From the NCBI GenBank assembly GCA_002298695.1, contig DBLB01000160.1, positions 7,822 through 13,232 on the forward strand: a DNA stretch of 5,411 nucleotides. The letters are read 5' to 3'. The position numbers and the translations under genes were made by a program. The first letter of the stretch is position 1; every line of letters starts with the position of its first letter. The stretch is from Clostridiales bacterium UBA735 (GTDB lineage Bacteria; Bacillota; Clostridia; Oscillospirales; Oscillospiraceae). Shown here one piece after another: positions 1-5,001 of the stretch. The notes under the pieces are model-generated. The model was not told the origin of the DNA and did no database searches. It worked only from the letters and a program-made list of their open reading frames with translations.

Positions 1-247
1 CGTAGGGACAGACACGGCCGCAGACGCCGCCGAGCGGATTGGCCGTGCGGATGGTCTCCGCAGCGCCTTTGACGTTGCGGAAGCGGATGGACATCACAAA
101 GGAAGCCGGATCCGTGCCGGCAGGACATGCCTTGGAGCAGGGCGCGTCGTGGCAGAGCAGGCAGCGGGATGCCTCTTCCATGGCTGTCCGGGAATCATAG
201 GGCTTGACTGCTTCTTCCAGATAAGCAGGGAGTTTTCTGATGCTCAT
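1..247 (-). CDS. preT: PreT, NAD-dependent dihydropyrimidine dehydrogenase electron-transfer subunit, N-terminal part
   Basis: Only the first 82 codons are present; the gene runs off the left edge. PreT takes electrons from NADH through FAD and Fe-S clusters and passes them to PreA, which reduces uracil or thymine to the 5,6-dihydro form in the cytoplasm. Visible is the N-terminal double Fe4S4 domain (Fer4_20 type): C29, C32, C37 and C41 in a CxxCx4CxxxCP arrangement preceded by EASR, then C76 and C80 in CGRVCP. The stretch SIRFRNVKGAAETIR (residues 53-67) closely resembles my memory of E. coli PreT, which favours PreT over GltD or NfnB, relatives that share the domain. The start at 247 has a GAGG ribosome site 7 nt upstream. 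The permease stop lies 62 nt upstream, so co-transcription is likely. preA should follow off the window; this cannot be seen. Confidence 0.85.
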   Translation of the reverse strand, partial: MSIRKLPAYLEEAVKPYDSRTAMEEASRCLLCHDAPCSKACPAGTDPASFVMSIRFRNVKGAAETIRTANPLGGVCGRVCPY

Positions 248-276
248 TACAATACCTCGCTATACTTCATATTCGG

Positions 277-302
277 AGCTGCGGCGCTTTCGCGCCGCAG
301 CT
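277..302 (-). other. Intercistronic hairpin between permease and preT
   Basis: A perfect 11-bp inverted repeat (arms 277-287 AGCTGCGGCGC and 292-302 GCGCCGCAGCT) lies 7 nt after the permease stop codon. In the minus-strand RNA the loop is GAAA, a stable GNRA tetraloop. No T-run follows on the minus strand, so it does not look like a full terminator. An mRNA-stabilising or processing hairpin that sets different transporter and enzyme levels is more likely. In the plus direction only a weak T/G tail follows. The role is inferred; the structure is read directly. Confidence 0.75.
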
Positions 303-309
303 TTGTGTG

Positions 310-1821
310 TTACTGCTTGACGGAGAATGCCGCGACCTCGTCCGTGGAGACGAGAGAGCGCTTGTCGCCGCGCATGAACAGCGGGTAGATCAGGATCGAC
401 ACGACAAAGCCGAACAGCCAGCCGTTGTCGAAGATGGCCTTAAAGAACGCGGAACCCGGGAAGATCAGGCCGATCGTGGGCGGAATGACACACAGCGCCC
501 AGACGACGAAGGAGCGGCGGTTGAAGCCGTTGTCATACCAGTAGCGGCCCTCGCTGCCGAGGTAGAGGGAGTAGACGTCCACGCGGCGCTTTTTGACGAT
601 GTAGTAGTCGGCAATGTAGATGCCGGCGATCGGCCCGAGGTAGACGGCGTAGGTGCCGAGGAAGTTGAAGATGTAGGAGCTCGCGGAGGACATCAGCTTC
701 CACGGCATGATGATGACGGAGATCGCGGCGCCGATCAGAACGCCGGTCTTGTAGCTGATCTTCTTGGGGAACAGGTTGGAGAAGCCGTTGGCCGGGGCGA
801 CGATGTTGGCCGCAACGTTCGTCGTGATCTGGGCCATGAAGATGCCGAGACAGCCGAGCACGGAGGCATAGGGCTTGTCGATGGCAACGATGACGTTGGT
901 CGGATCCCACAGGGCCTCGCCGAAGACGATCATGGTCGCGCCGGTGACGAGGACGCTGATGAAGGCGATGAGGGTCATCGTGGTGGGCAGGCCGATGATT
1001 TGGCCCGCGAGCTGCGTTTTCTGGCTCTTGGCGAAGCGGCTGAAGTCGGGGATGTTCAACGACATCGTCGCCCAGAAGCCGATGTTGCCGGTCAGACACG
1101 GCAGGAAGATCTTCCAGAAGTCGCCTTTGGCGTAGGTAGCGGGCATGTTGAAGATGTCAGCCACGCGCTTGCCGGCGTCGCCGACGGCGATGATGGCCCA
1201 GATGCAGAGCGCAACCATCAGCACGCAGAGGATCGGAACGCACCAGCCTTCCATGAACTTGATGTACTTGTTGCCTGCGTAAGCCACGAGCGTGCAGAGC
1301 AGGAAGAAGATGATGTAGGAGATCCAGATGTTGTTGGCAAGGCTGCCCCAGCCGGGGATGATGGCGGTCAGAACAACGTTGAGCGCTTCGCCGCCCAGCC
1401 AGCACTGGATGCCGTACCACATGGCGCCGACGATCGCGCGTGCAATGGAGGCAAAGTGCGAACCCCGGATACCAAAGGACAATCTCGCAAAGATCGGGAA
1501 GGAAATGCCGTACTTCGTGCCGGCGTGGGAGTTCAGCTGCATGGGGATCAGGAGGATCAGGTTCGCGATGAGCACGTTTGCGATGGACTGCCAGCAGCTC
1601 AGGCCGAGCGCGATGCCCGATGAGGCCAGCATCCAGGTGGAAATGGCGATGCTCATGCCCATCCAGAGCGTGGCGATGTTGTAGGTATTCCAGGTGCGGT
1701 CTTTCTTGGCGACCGGGGCGAGGTCGTCATTGTAATAACTGCTGGAATGGAGTTCCTGTTTTGCCTCTTCTGTCAGTTCACAGAGGCCGTCGCTGTAGAC
1801 GATCTGTTTTTTGTCTGTCAT
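310..1821 (-). CDS. NCS1-family nucleobase/hydantoin/allantoin-type permease
   Basis: This 503-residue protein is a full-length cation-coupled inner-membrane symporter of the nucleobase:cation symporter-1 family, with about 12 hydrophobic segments. Family landmarks are DRTWNTYNIATLWMGM (41-56), the LNSHAGTKYGISFP region (96-109), IARAIVGAMWYGIQ (126-139), GFWATMSLNIPDFSRF (248-263) and QITTNVAANIVAPANG (331-346). W135, Q139, W250 and N335/N339 match positions that bind the ring of the ligand in Mhp1-type structures, so a flat heterocycle is the likely cargo. Overall it resembles allantoin permease PucI most. Because preT follows in the same operon, uracil, thymine, dihydropyrimidine or hydantoin are the favoured substrates; the sequence cannot decide. 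The open frame extends 48 codons upstream to 1965, but that part is charged, has no properly spaced ribosome site and lies in the leader, so MTDKK at 1821 was chosen. Confidence 0.92.
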   Translation of the reverse strand: MTDKKQIVYSDGLCELTEEAKQELHSSSYYNDDLAPVAKKDRTWNTYNIATLWMGMSIAISTWMLASSGIALGLSCWQSIANVLIANLILLIPMQLNSHAGTKYGISFPIFARLSFGIRGSHFASIARAIVGAMWYGIQCWLGGEALNVVLTAIIPGWGSLANNIWISYIIFFLLCTLVAYAGNKYIKFMEGWCVPILCVLMVALCIWAIIAVGDAGKRVADIFNMPATYAKGDFWKIFLPCLTGNIGFWATMSLNIPDFSRFAKSQKTQLAGQIIGLPTTMTLIAFISVLVTGATMIVFGEALWDPTNVIVAIDKPYASVLGCLGIFMAQITTNVAANIVAPANGFSNLFPKKISYKTGVLIGAAISVIIMPWKLMSSASSYIFNFLGTYAVYLGPIAGIYIADYYIVKKRRVDVYSLYLGSEGRYWYDNGFNRRSFVVWALCVIPPTIGLIFPGSAFFKAIFDNGWLFGFVVSILIYPLFMRGDKRSLVSTDEVAAFSVKQ

Positions 1822-2053
1822 AGATTTTCTTACTCTCCTTTCTGGCTGTGCCATTCGGCACGGGGAACCCAAATGACCAATTTCTCTCTCCATGGATCGT
1901 GCTGTTTGAAAAAGCAACTTCCTTCTGCTGCAGCGGATCCCCACCGGCCGGATACACAGAAACATCCTCCCCCTTGTTCCGGATATAAACAGCCCCGGGC
2001 TTGCTGCGGCCCGGTTCGCAGATGTATTAAATAATGCAAAATTACTTTTTCAT
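1822..2053 (-). promoter_or_regulatory. Long untranslated leader of the permease operon, unassigned
   Basis: From the predicted transcription start (about 2053) to the permease ATG there are roughly 230 nt without a supported gene. In the RNA sense it holds a CCGGGC/GCCCGG hairpin with an 8-nt loop (1995-2014), two similar short elements of the form TATCCGG...GGGG(A)GGAT (roughly 1964-1988 and 1934-1954), and a GTGCC/GGCAC hairpin with a 4-nt loop (1848-1861) just before the ribosome site. No known riboswitch core (TPP, purine, THF, T-box) was recognised and no internal terminator is evident. It may be a cis-regulatory RNA or simply a long leader. Confidence 0.4.
1833..1841 (-). promoter_or_regulatory. 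Ribosome binding site of the NCS1 permease
   Basis: AAAGGAGAG on the minus strand ends 11 nt before the ATG at 1821. The spacing is slightly long, but this is the only good ribosome site near the N-terminus and it fixes the start at MTDKK rather than the in-frame ATG at 1965. Confidence 0.75.
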
Positions 2054-2063
2054 ACAAAAAGTA
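2043..2063. promoter_or_regulatory. Palindromic operator candidate over the permease promoter
   Basis: Perfect 8-bp arms TACTTTTT (2043-2050) and AAAAAGTA (2056-2063) surround a 5-bp centre. The palindrome covers most of the -10 box and the predicted start site, where a bound dimer would block RNA polymerase. The neighbouring RpiR-type protein is the obvious candidate to bind it, which is inference. Confidence 0.5.
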
Positions 2064-2088
2064 TAGCACGCTTCCCGCTTTGTTTCAA
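2060..2088 (-). promoter_or_regulatory. Promoter of the permease-preT operon
   Basis: On the minus strand, TTGAAA (-35, 2088-2083) and TATACT (-10, 2065-2060) are separated by 17 nt, each one mismatch from the sigma-A consensus. The predicted start is an A near 2053. A weaker alternative lies upstream: TTTACG (2162-2157), 18 nt, TATAGT (2138-2133). Confidence 0.75.
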
Positions 2089-2204
2089 TTTGGGAATTAC
2101 ACCAAATCGTCCATCGTTTTTTAGGTATATCTACTATATTACATGAAATAAAGCAGCGTAAATATAACAATATTGACGAAAAATTGTCCGATTTTTCCAA
2201 ATAT

Positions 2205-2242
2205 AATGCCCGGGCCGTATCGGAAGATACGGCCCGGGCATT
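2205..2242 (-). terminator. Rho-independent terminator of the RpiR-family gene
   Basis: Perfect 17-bp stem (arms 2205-2221 and 2226-2242) with a 4-nt loop, starting 12 nt past the regulator's stop codon. In the minus-strand RNA the stem is followed by a U-rich ATATTT tail, weaker than a classical U-run. It should insulate the downstream permease operon, which has its own promoter. Confidence 0.8.
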
Positions 2243-2254
2243 CGAAAATCCGGT

Positions 2255-3097
2255 TCAGTTGACGCCGAGCGTGTTATGCAGCAGCGCTTCCGCCTGGCTG
2301 AGCATCTGCGAGGTGCGGCTGCGGTTACGCGTGACGAGCGCAGCAAACAGATAGTTGATCACGCTCACGGGCGCTGCATAGGAGTTCTTCAATGAGACGC
2401 CGGTGATCGGGCACGGAATCACCAGATCGCCCAAGTCCGCCACAGAAGACGAACTGGTGCTGGTAACCAGGATGATGCGCACCTTCTGCGTCCGCATCCA
2501 CTGTAAGATCTGGATGGAGATCCTGGCGTAGCGCGGGAACAGAAACGCCAGACAGACATCCCCTTCTCCGGCTGACAGCAGCTCCTCGGGACAGATCATG
2601 CCTGTGGTGTGAACCAGACGGACGTTGCCGAGGATCTGCCCGAGGCAAACCTCGGAATAGCAGGCCAGAGAGAAGCTTGTCCGCATGCCGAGGGCATAGA
2701 CGGTGCGTGCACCGTCCAGCGCAGCGACCACGCTGTTCAGCAGTTCGTCCGTCAGCTGCGCGGCGAGCGCTTCAATGTTGCGGATATCGTTTTGCAGGAT
2801 GGTAGACAGCAGTTCATCCTTCGGCAGCTCATGCAGTGAATCCAGCCGCCCGGGCAGCGACGCCTTACGCCGCAGCTCGTCCTGCAGCAGCTCCTGCATT
2901 TCGGAGTAGCTCTCGCAGCCGACGCTCCGGGCAAAGCGGATGATCGTCGCTGTGCTGACGTTCGTCTCCTTGGAGAGCTTCTCCAGCGTGTAAAACGGGA
3001 TATTATCCAGATGCCGCAGGATATAGTCTGCGACCGTACGCTGCGATTTTGTAAGGGAGTTCATGTTCTCGGTGATGCGGGTCTTCAGATCCTTCAT
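2255..3097 (-). CDS. MurR/RpiR-family transcriptional regulator (HTH + SIS)
   Basis: This 280-residue protein has the usual length and layout of the family. An N-terminal HTH_6 domain (about 1-77) holds the helix-turn-helix at residues 36-60, with the family-typical VSTATIIRFARSVG. A SIS domain follows (about 125-255; LGMRTSFSLA at 136-145, VTSTSSSSVADLGD at 211-224). SIS domains in this family usually bind phosphosugars or related phosphorylated metabolites and tune DNA binding of the dimer or tetramer. It lies directly upstream of the permease-preT operon in the same direction, with its own promoter and terminator, so it likely controls that operon and perhaps itself. The ligand is unknown. 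The frame is open a further 93 codons upstream, but that crosses the promoter and lacks a ribosome site; ATG 3097 follows an AGGAGG. Confidence 0.92.
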   Translation of the reverse strand: MKDLKTRITENMNSLTKSQRTVADYILRHLDNIPFYTLEKLSKETNVSTATIIRFARSVGCESYSEMQELLQDELRRKASLPGRLDSLHELPKDELLSTILQNDIRNIEALAAQLTDELLNSVVAALDGARTVYALGMRTSFSLACYSEVCLGQILGNVRLVHTTGMICPEELLSAGEGDVCLAFLFPRYARISIQILQWMRTQKVRIILVTSTSSSSVADLGDLVIPCPITGVSLKNSYAAPVSVINYLFAALVTRNRSRTSQMLSQAEALLHNTLGVN

Positions 3098-3104
3098 GCA
3101 TGCG

Positions 3105-3110
3105 CCTCCT
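3105..3110 (-). promoter_or_regulatory. Ribosome binding site of the RpiR-family gene
   Basis: A perfect AGGAGG on the minus strand lies 7 nt before the ATG at 3097 and decides this start. Another ATG 4 nt further upstream is out of frame. Confidence 0.85.
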
Positions 3111-3119
3111 GCTGAAATC

Positions 3120-3165
3120 TCCGGCGGGGAGCGCCGCCGGAAAGAATAAAGCGGATATGATCCGC
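3120..3165 (-). other. Two hairpins in the rpiR-type 5' leader
   Basis: GCGGAT/ATCCGC (3151-3156 and 3160-3165, 3-nt loop) begins about 5 nt after the predicted transcript start and could protect the 5' end or act as a DNA operator. TCCGGCGG/CCGCCGGA (3120-3127 and 3134-3141, 6-nt loop) ends 9 nt before the ribosome site. The structures are directly visible; their roles are guessed. Confidence 0.55.
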
Positions 3166-3175
3166 CTCTGTTTTC

Positions 3176-3204
3176 AGTATAACACGGATGTTTCTGCCTG
3201 TAAA
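3176..3204 (-). promoter_or_regulatory. Promoter of the RpiR-family gene
   Basis: TTTACA (-35, 3204-3199), 17-nt spacer and TATACT (-10, 3181-3176) on the minus strand, each one mismatch from consensus. The predicted start is an A near 3169, giving a leader of about 70 nt. The spacer and -35 box are built from sequences repeated in inverted form at 3223-3238. Confidence 0.8.
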
Positions 3205-3238
3205 TATCAGATTTTGTAAAAAATCCGTGCAGGCAGAA
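3183..3238. repeat. Two crossed inverted repeats at the rpiR promoter
   Basis: CACGGAT (3183-3189) is matched by ATCCGTG (3223-3229), and TTCTGCCTG (3192-3200) by CAGGCAGAA (3230-3238), all perfect. The order is A-B-A'-B', so the two pairings interleave rather than nest. The left copies fill the spacer and enter the -35 box, which suggests paired binding sites for autoregulation. GATTTT/AAAATC (3210-3215 and 3220-3225) lies between them. Confidence 0.6.
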
Positions 3239-3408
3239 TCGCCGGCACCGCGGATGGGCAGACGGTGCTGCCCGCTCCCCGGCCGGCAGCAGCTGTTCTG
3301 TCAGTGTGTCGCCCATCCGGGCTGGATAGCCGATGGTCTCCATATATTGAAAAGCAATAAATCGCATTTTGCACAAACGCGCGAATTCACATAAAAAGCG
3401 CCGGCGTC
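3205..3408. other. Divergent spacer of about 200 nt with nested inverted repeats, no gene
   Basis: Between the rpiR-type and ZIP promoters no supported gene is seen. An outer 9-bp inverted repeat CGGATGGGC/GCCCATCCG (3251-3259 and 3311-3319) encloses an inner 7-bp one TGCTGCC/GGCAGCA (3266-3272 and 3285-3291). This GC-rich block lies outside both predicted leaders. On the minus strand a run of six T (3223-3218) follows the GC-rich block. It could be a small RNA, a palindromic repeat or a regulator site; none is shown. Confidence 0.4.
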
Positions 3409-3437
3409 TTGCAATCCGGGCAGATATCCTGTATAAT
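3409..3437 (+). promoter_or_regulatory. Promoter of the ZIP transporter gene
   Basis: TTGCAA (-35, 3409-3414), 17-nt spacer and a perfect TATAAT (-10, 3432-3437). The predicted start is an A near 3444, leaving a 39-nt leader. Confidence 0.8.
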
Positions 3438-3441
3438 GCCG

Positions 3442-3474
3442 TTAGTTAGAGTCCCTTAACCAATAACCAAGGGA
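3442..3474 (+). promoter_or_regulatory. ZIP leader: start-site dyad and ribosome-site hairpin
   Basis: TTAGTTA (3442-3448) and TAACCAA (3457-3463) form a dyad with one mismatch and an 8-bp centre right at the predicted start, a sensible place for a repressor. TCCCTT (3452-3457) can pair with AAGGGA (3469-3474), which is the ribosome site of the ZIP gene, 11-nt loop. The 6-bp stem is weak but could lower translation. A link to metal sensing is inference. Confidence 0.4.
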
Positions 3475-3482
3475 GAACACTT

Positions 3483-4259
3483 ATGAATGCATTCTATGGA
3501 ATTCTGATCCCGTTTCTCGGCACCTCGCTGGGTGCAGCGTGCGTCTTTTTTCTGAAAAAATCGCTGGGCCGCGCAGTCCAGCGCGCGCTGACCGGCTTTG
3601 CCGCCGGCGTGATGGTCGCAGCCTCTGTCTGGAGTCTGCTGATCCCCGCCATCGAGCAGTCCGCCGCACTGGGCGGACTGGCATTTCTGCCCGCGGCCGC
3701 CGGCTTCTGGGCAGGGATCCTGTTTCTGCTGGCGCTCGACCATATCGTCCCGCACCTGCACGCGCGGAGCGAACAGGCGGAGGGGCCAAAAAGCCGCCTC
3801 CGCCGTACCACCATGATGGTGCTTGCCGTCACGCTCCACAATATTCCGGAGGGAATGGCCGTCGGCGTGGTCTACGCGGGCTTCCTCTCCGGCAGCACGC
3901 AGATCACGGCGGCGGGCGCGCTGGCCCTGTCGCTCGGCATCGCCATTCAGAACTTTCCGGAAGGCGCGATCATCTCCCTGCCGCTGCGGGCGGAGGGCAT
4001 GCCGAAGGGCCGCGCCTTTCTCGGCGGCGTGCTCTCCGGCGTGGTGGAGCCCATCGGCGCAGTGCTGACCATCCTCGCCGCGCGTCTCGTCATCCCGGCG
4101 CTGCCGTATCTGCTGAGCTTCGCGGCCGGCGCAATGCTCTACGTCGTGGTCGAGGAGCTGATCCCCGAAATGTCGGAGGGTGAGCACTCCAACATCGGTA
4201 CGCTCTTTTTTGCCGCCGGATTCAGCGTCATGATGGCGCTGGACGTCGCGCTCGGATAG
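3483..4259 (+). CDS. ZIP-family divalent metal transporter (GufA-like)
   Basis: This 258-residue inner-membrane protein has eight hydrophobic segments (about 4-24, 36-54, 68-88, 112-134, 142-166, 178-200, 205-226, 237-257), the ZIP fold and the normal length of bacterial members. The signature metal-site motifs are present: LHNIPEG (118-124) in segment 4 and QNFPEG (156-161) in segment 5, with E189 (VEP) and E224/E225 (VVEELIPE) also typical of the GufA branch. A short His-bearing loop (DHIVPHLH, 86-93) lies between segments 3 and 4. The family moves Zn2+, Fe2+ or Mn2+ into the cytoplasm; the metal cannot be read from sequence. The start has AAGGGAG 7 nt upstream. It is monocistronic, divergent from the rpiR-type gene and convergent with ridA, with no terminator of its own before 4721. 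Confidence 0.93.
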   Translation: MNAFYGILIPFLGTSLGAACVFFLKKSLGRAVQRALTGFAAGVMVAASVWSLLIPAIEQSAALGGLAFLPAAAGFWAGILFLLALDHIVPHLHARSEQAEGPKSRLRRTTMMVLAVTLHNIPEGMAVGVVYAGFLSGSTQITAAGALALSLGIAIQNFPEGAIISLPLRAEGMPKGRAFLGGVLSGVVEPIGAVLTILAARLVIPALPYLLSFAAGAMLYVVVEELIPEMSEGEHSNIGTLFFAAGFSVMMALDVALG

Positions 4260-4262
4260 CGC

Positions 4263-4637
4263 TCAGCAGGCCGCGATCGCCTCGATCTCGCAGAGCACCC
4301 CCTTCGGCAGCGCCTTCACCGCCACGCAGCTGCGCGCCGGGCTGGACGGAAAATAGCGCGCGTAGACGGCGTTGAACGCTGCGAAATCGCCCATGTCCGC
4401 AAGGAAGCAGGTCGTCTTCACAACATCCTCCATCGCCGTGCCGCCGGCGCGGAGCACCGCCGCAACGTTTTTGCAGCTCTGCTCGGCCTGGGCCTCGATC
4501 CCCGCCGGGATTTCCCCGGTCGCGGGATCTACCGGGATCTGCCCCGACGTAAACACCAGCCCGCCGGCGCACCATCCCTGCGAATACGGCCCGATCGCCG
4601 CCGGCGCCTCTGTCGTGCTCAGGGTTTTCTTGTCCAT
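4263..4637 (-). CDS. ridA: RidA, reactive enamine/imine deaminase
   Basis: RidA hydrolyses 2-aminoacrylate and similar enamine/imine intermediates released by PLP enzymes such as serine/threonine dehydratase to keto acids and ammonia, protecting PLP enzymes in the cytoplasm as a trimer. The 124-residue length is normal. Seen are GPYSQG (16-21, Y18), FTSGQIPVDPATGEIP (29-44), the catalytic arginine R102 in PARSCVAV (100-107) and E117 in CEIEAIA, matching E. coli Y17, R105 and E120. The loop before R102 is four residues shorter than in E. coli. The start at 4637 has an AGGAGA site 7 nt upstream. It is transcribed alone, its stop 3 nt from the stop of the convergent ZIP gene. RutC-like roles in pyrimidine breakdown exist in the superfamily, but distance and separate promoters argue against a link to preT here. 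Confidence 0.93.
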   Translation of the reverse strand: MDKKTLSTTEAPAAIGPYSQGWCAGGLVFTSGQIPVDPATGEIPAGIEAQAEQSCKNVAAVLRAGGTAMEDVVKTTCFLADMGDFAAFNAVYARYFPSSPARSCVAVKALPKGVLCEIEAIAAC

Positions 4638-4664
4638 CTCATCGTCTCCTTTTCATTTTTTCTG

Positions 4665-4693
4665 ATTGTATCATACCGCTGTCGGCCCCACAA
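4665..4693 (-). promoter_or_regulatory. Promoter of ridA
   Basis: On the minus strand, an extended -10 TGATACAAT (box TACAAT at 4670-4665) lies 17 nt after a poor -35 TTGTGG (4693-4688). The extended TGn motif may make up for the weak -35. The predicted start is an A near 4658, giving a leader of about 20 nt. Confidence 0.55.
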
Positions 4694-4713
4694 GTCTTTC
4701 GCCCGGTCCCGGC

Positions 4714-4758
4714 AAAAAAGCAGCCGGAGCGTACAATGTACGCTCCGGCTGTTTTTTT
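4714..4758. terminator. Bidirectional Rho-independent terminator between ridA and the feo operon
   Basis: Perfect 14-bp stem (arms 4721-4734 and 4738-4751, 3-nt loop) flanked by six A on the left (4714-4719) and seven T on the right (4752-4758). On the minus strand it ends the feo operon 19 nt after the last stop codon. On the plus strand it has an even better U-run and would stop transcripts reading through from the ZIP gene across ridA. Confidence 0.9.
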
Positions 4759-4769
4759 GCAGTGTGCGG

Positions 4770-4940
4770 TCAGTTCTTGTGGCACTGGCCATGCATGGCG
4801 CAATGCGCGCAGCCTGCGCCGCAGGAGGATTTCCCCGCCTTCTTCTGCCGCAGCAGATATCGGGTGATGAGAATCACAACGGCCAGCAAAATCAGGGAGA
4901 TCACGATGGTCCCGAGATTCGCCGCAAACCAGCTCAGCAT
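4770..4940 (-). CDS. FeoB-associated Cys-rich membrane protein
   Basis: This 56-residue protein has one N-terminal membrane segment (about 8-28), a basic stretch RYLLRQKKAGK (27-37) and a short Cys/His tail with C40, C44, C47 and C53 plus H46, H50 and H54. That layout and its place directly after feoB match the FeoB_associated family (PF12669), small proteins thought to help Fe2+ uptake, perhaps as a metal-binding or FeoC-like accessory; the mechanism is not established. The ATG follows an AAAGGAG site with about 8 nt spacing. It starts 61 nt after the feoB stop and ends just before the terminator at 4751, so it is the last gene of the feo operon. Confidence 0.88.
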   Translation of the reverse strand: MLSWFAANLGTIVISLILLAVVILITRYLLRQKKAGKSSCGAGCAHCAMHGQCHKN

Positions 4941-5001
4941 GAAAATCACTCCTTTGATAGAGGAAAATGGATGGAGGGGATTTATTCAGAGGTTCCTTGG
5001 A

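Larger units (their letters stand above)
2054..2254. other. Spacer between permease promoter and rpiR-type gene: AT-rich, palindromes, no gene
   Basis: This stretch is much more AT-rich than the flanking genes. Besides the promoter and the rpiR terminator it holds two further perfect inverted repeats: GAAAAAT/ATTTTTC (2178-2184 and 2191-2197, 6-bp centre) and ATTTGG/CCAAAT (2088-2093 and 2102-2107, 8-bp centre) just upstream of and touching the -35 box. These are possible regulator sites. No open frame with a ribosome site was found. Confidence 0.5.

Noticed and set aside
307..1623. Long plus-strand open frame (438 codons) opposite the permease
   Set aside because: Product is rich in D, E, R, G with no domain or hydrophobic pattern, typical of the antisense of a GC-rich membrane protein gene; the minus strand encodes a clear NCS1 permease.
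1880..1905. GATCCATGGAGAGAG in the permease leader as a PyrR-binding loop
   Set aside because: It only loosely resembles the PyrR binding consensus and no terminator/antiterminator pair follows.
1822..1965. 48-codon N-terminal extension of the permease from ATG 1965
   Set aside because: No properly spaced ribosome site (purines abut the ATG), no family similarity, and a good ribosome site precedes MTDKK at 1821.
2179..2207. Plus-strand promoter with TATAAT at 2202-2207
   Set aside because: No -35 at proper spacing (TTGACG is 23+ nt away), it would run straight into the 2205-2242 hairpin, and these bases serve as the U-rich tail of the opposite-strand terminator.
3098..3376. 93-codon N-terminal extension of the RpiR-family protein
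   Set aside because: It crosses the strong promoter at 3176-3204 and two hairpins, has no ribosome site, and the family starts at MKDLK with a perfect AGGAGG.
3456..4187. Minus-strand open frame of 243 codons inside the ZIP gene
   Set aside because: Shadow of the ZIP coding sequence; low-complexity R/G/H/Q-rich product with no ribosome site or promoter.
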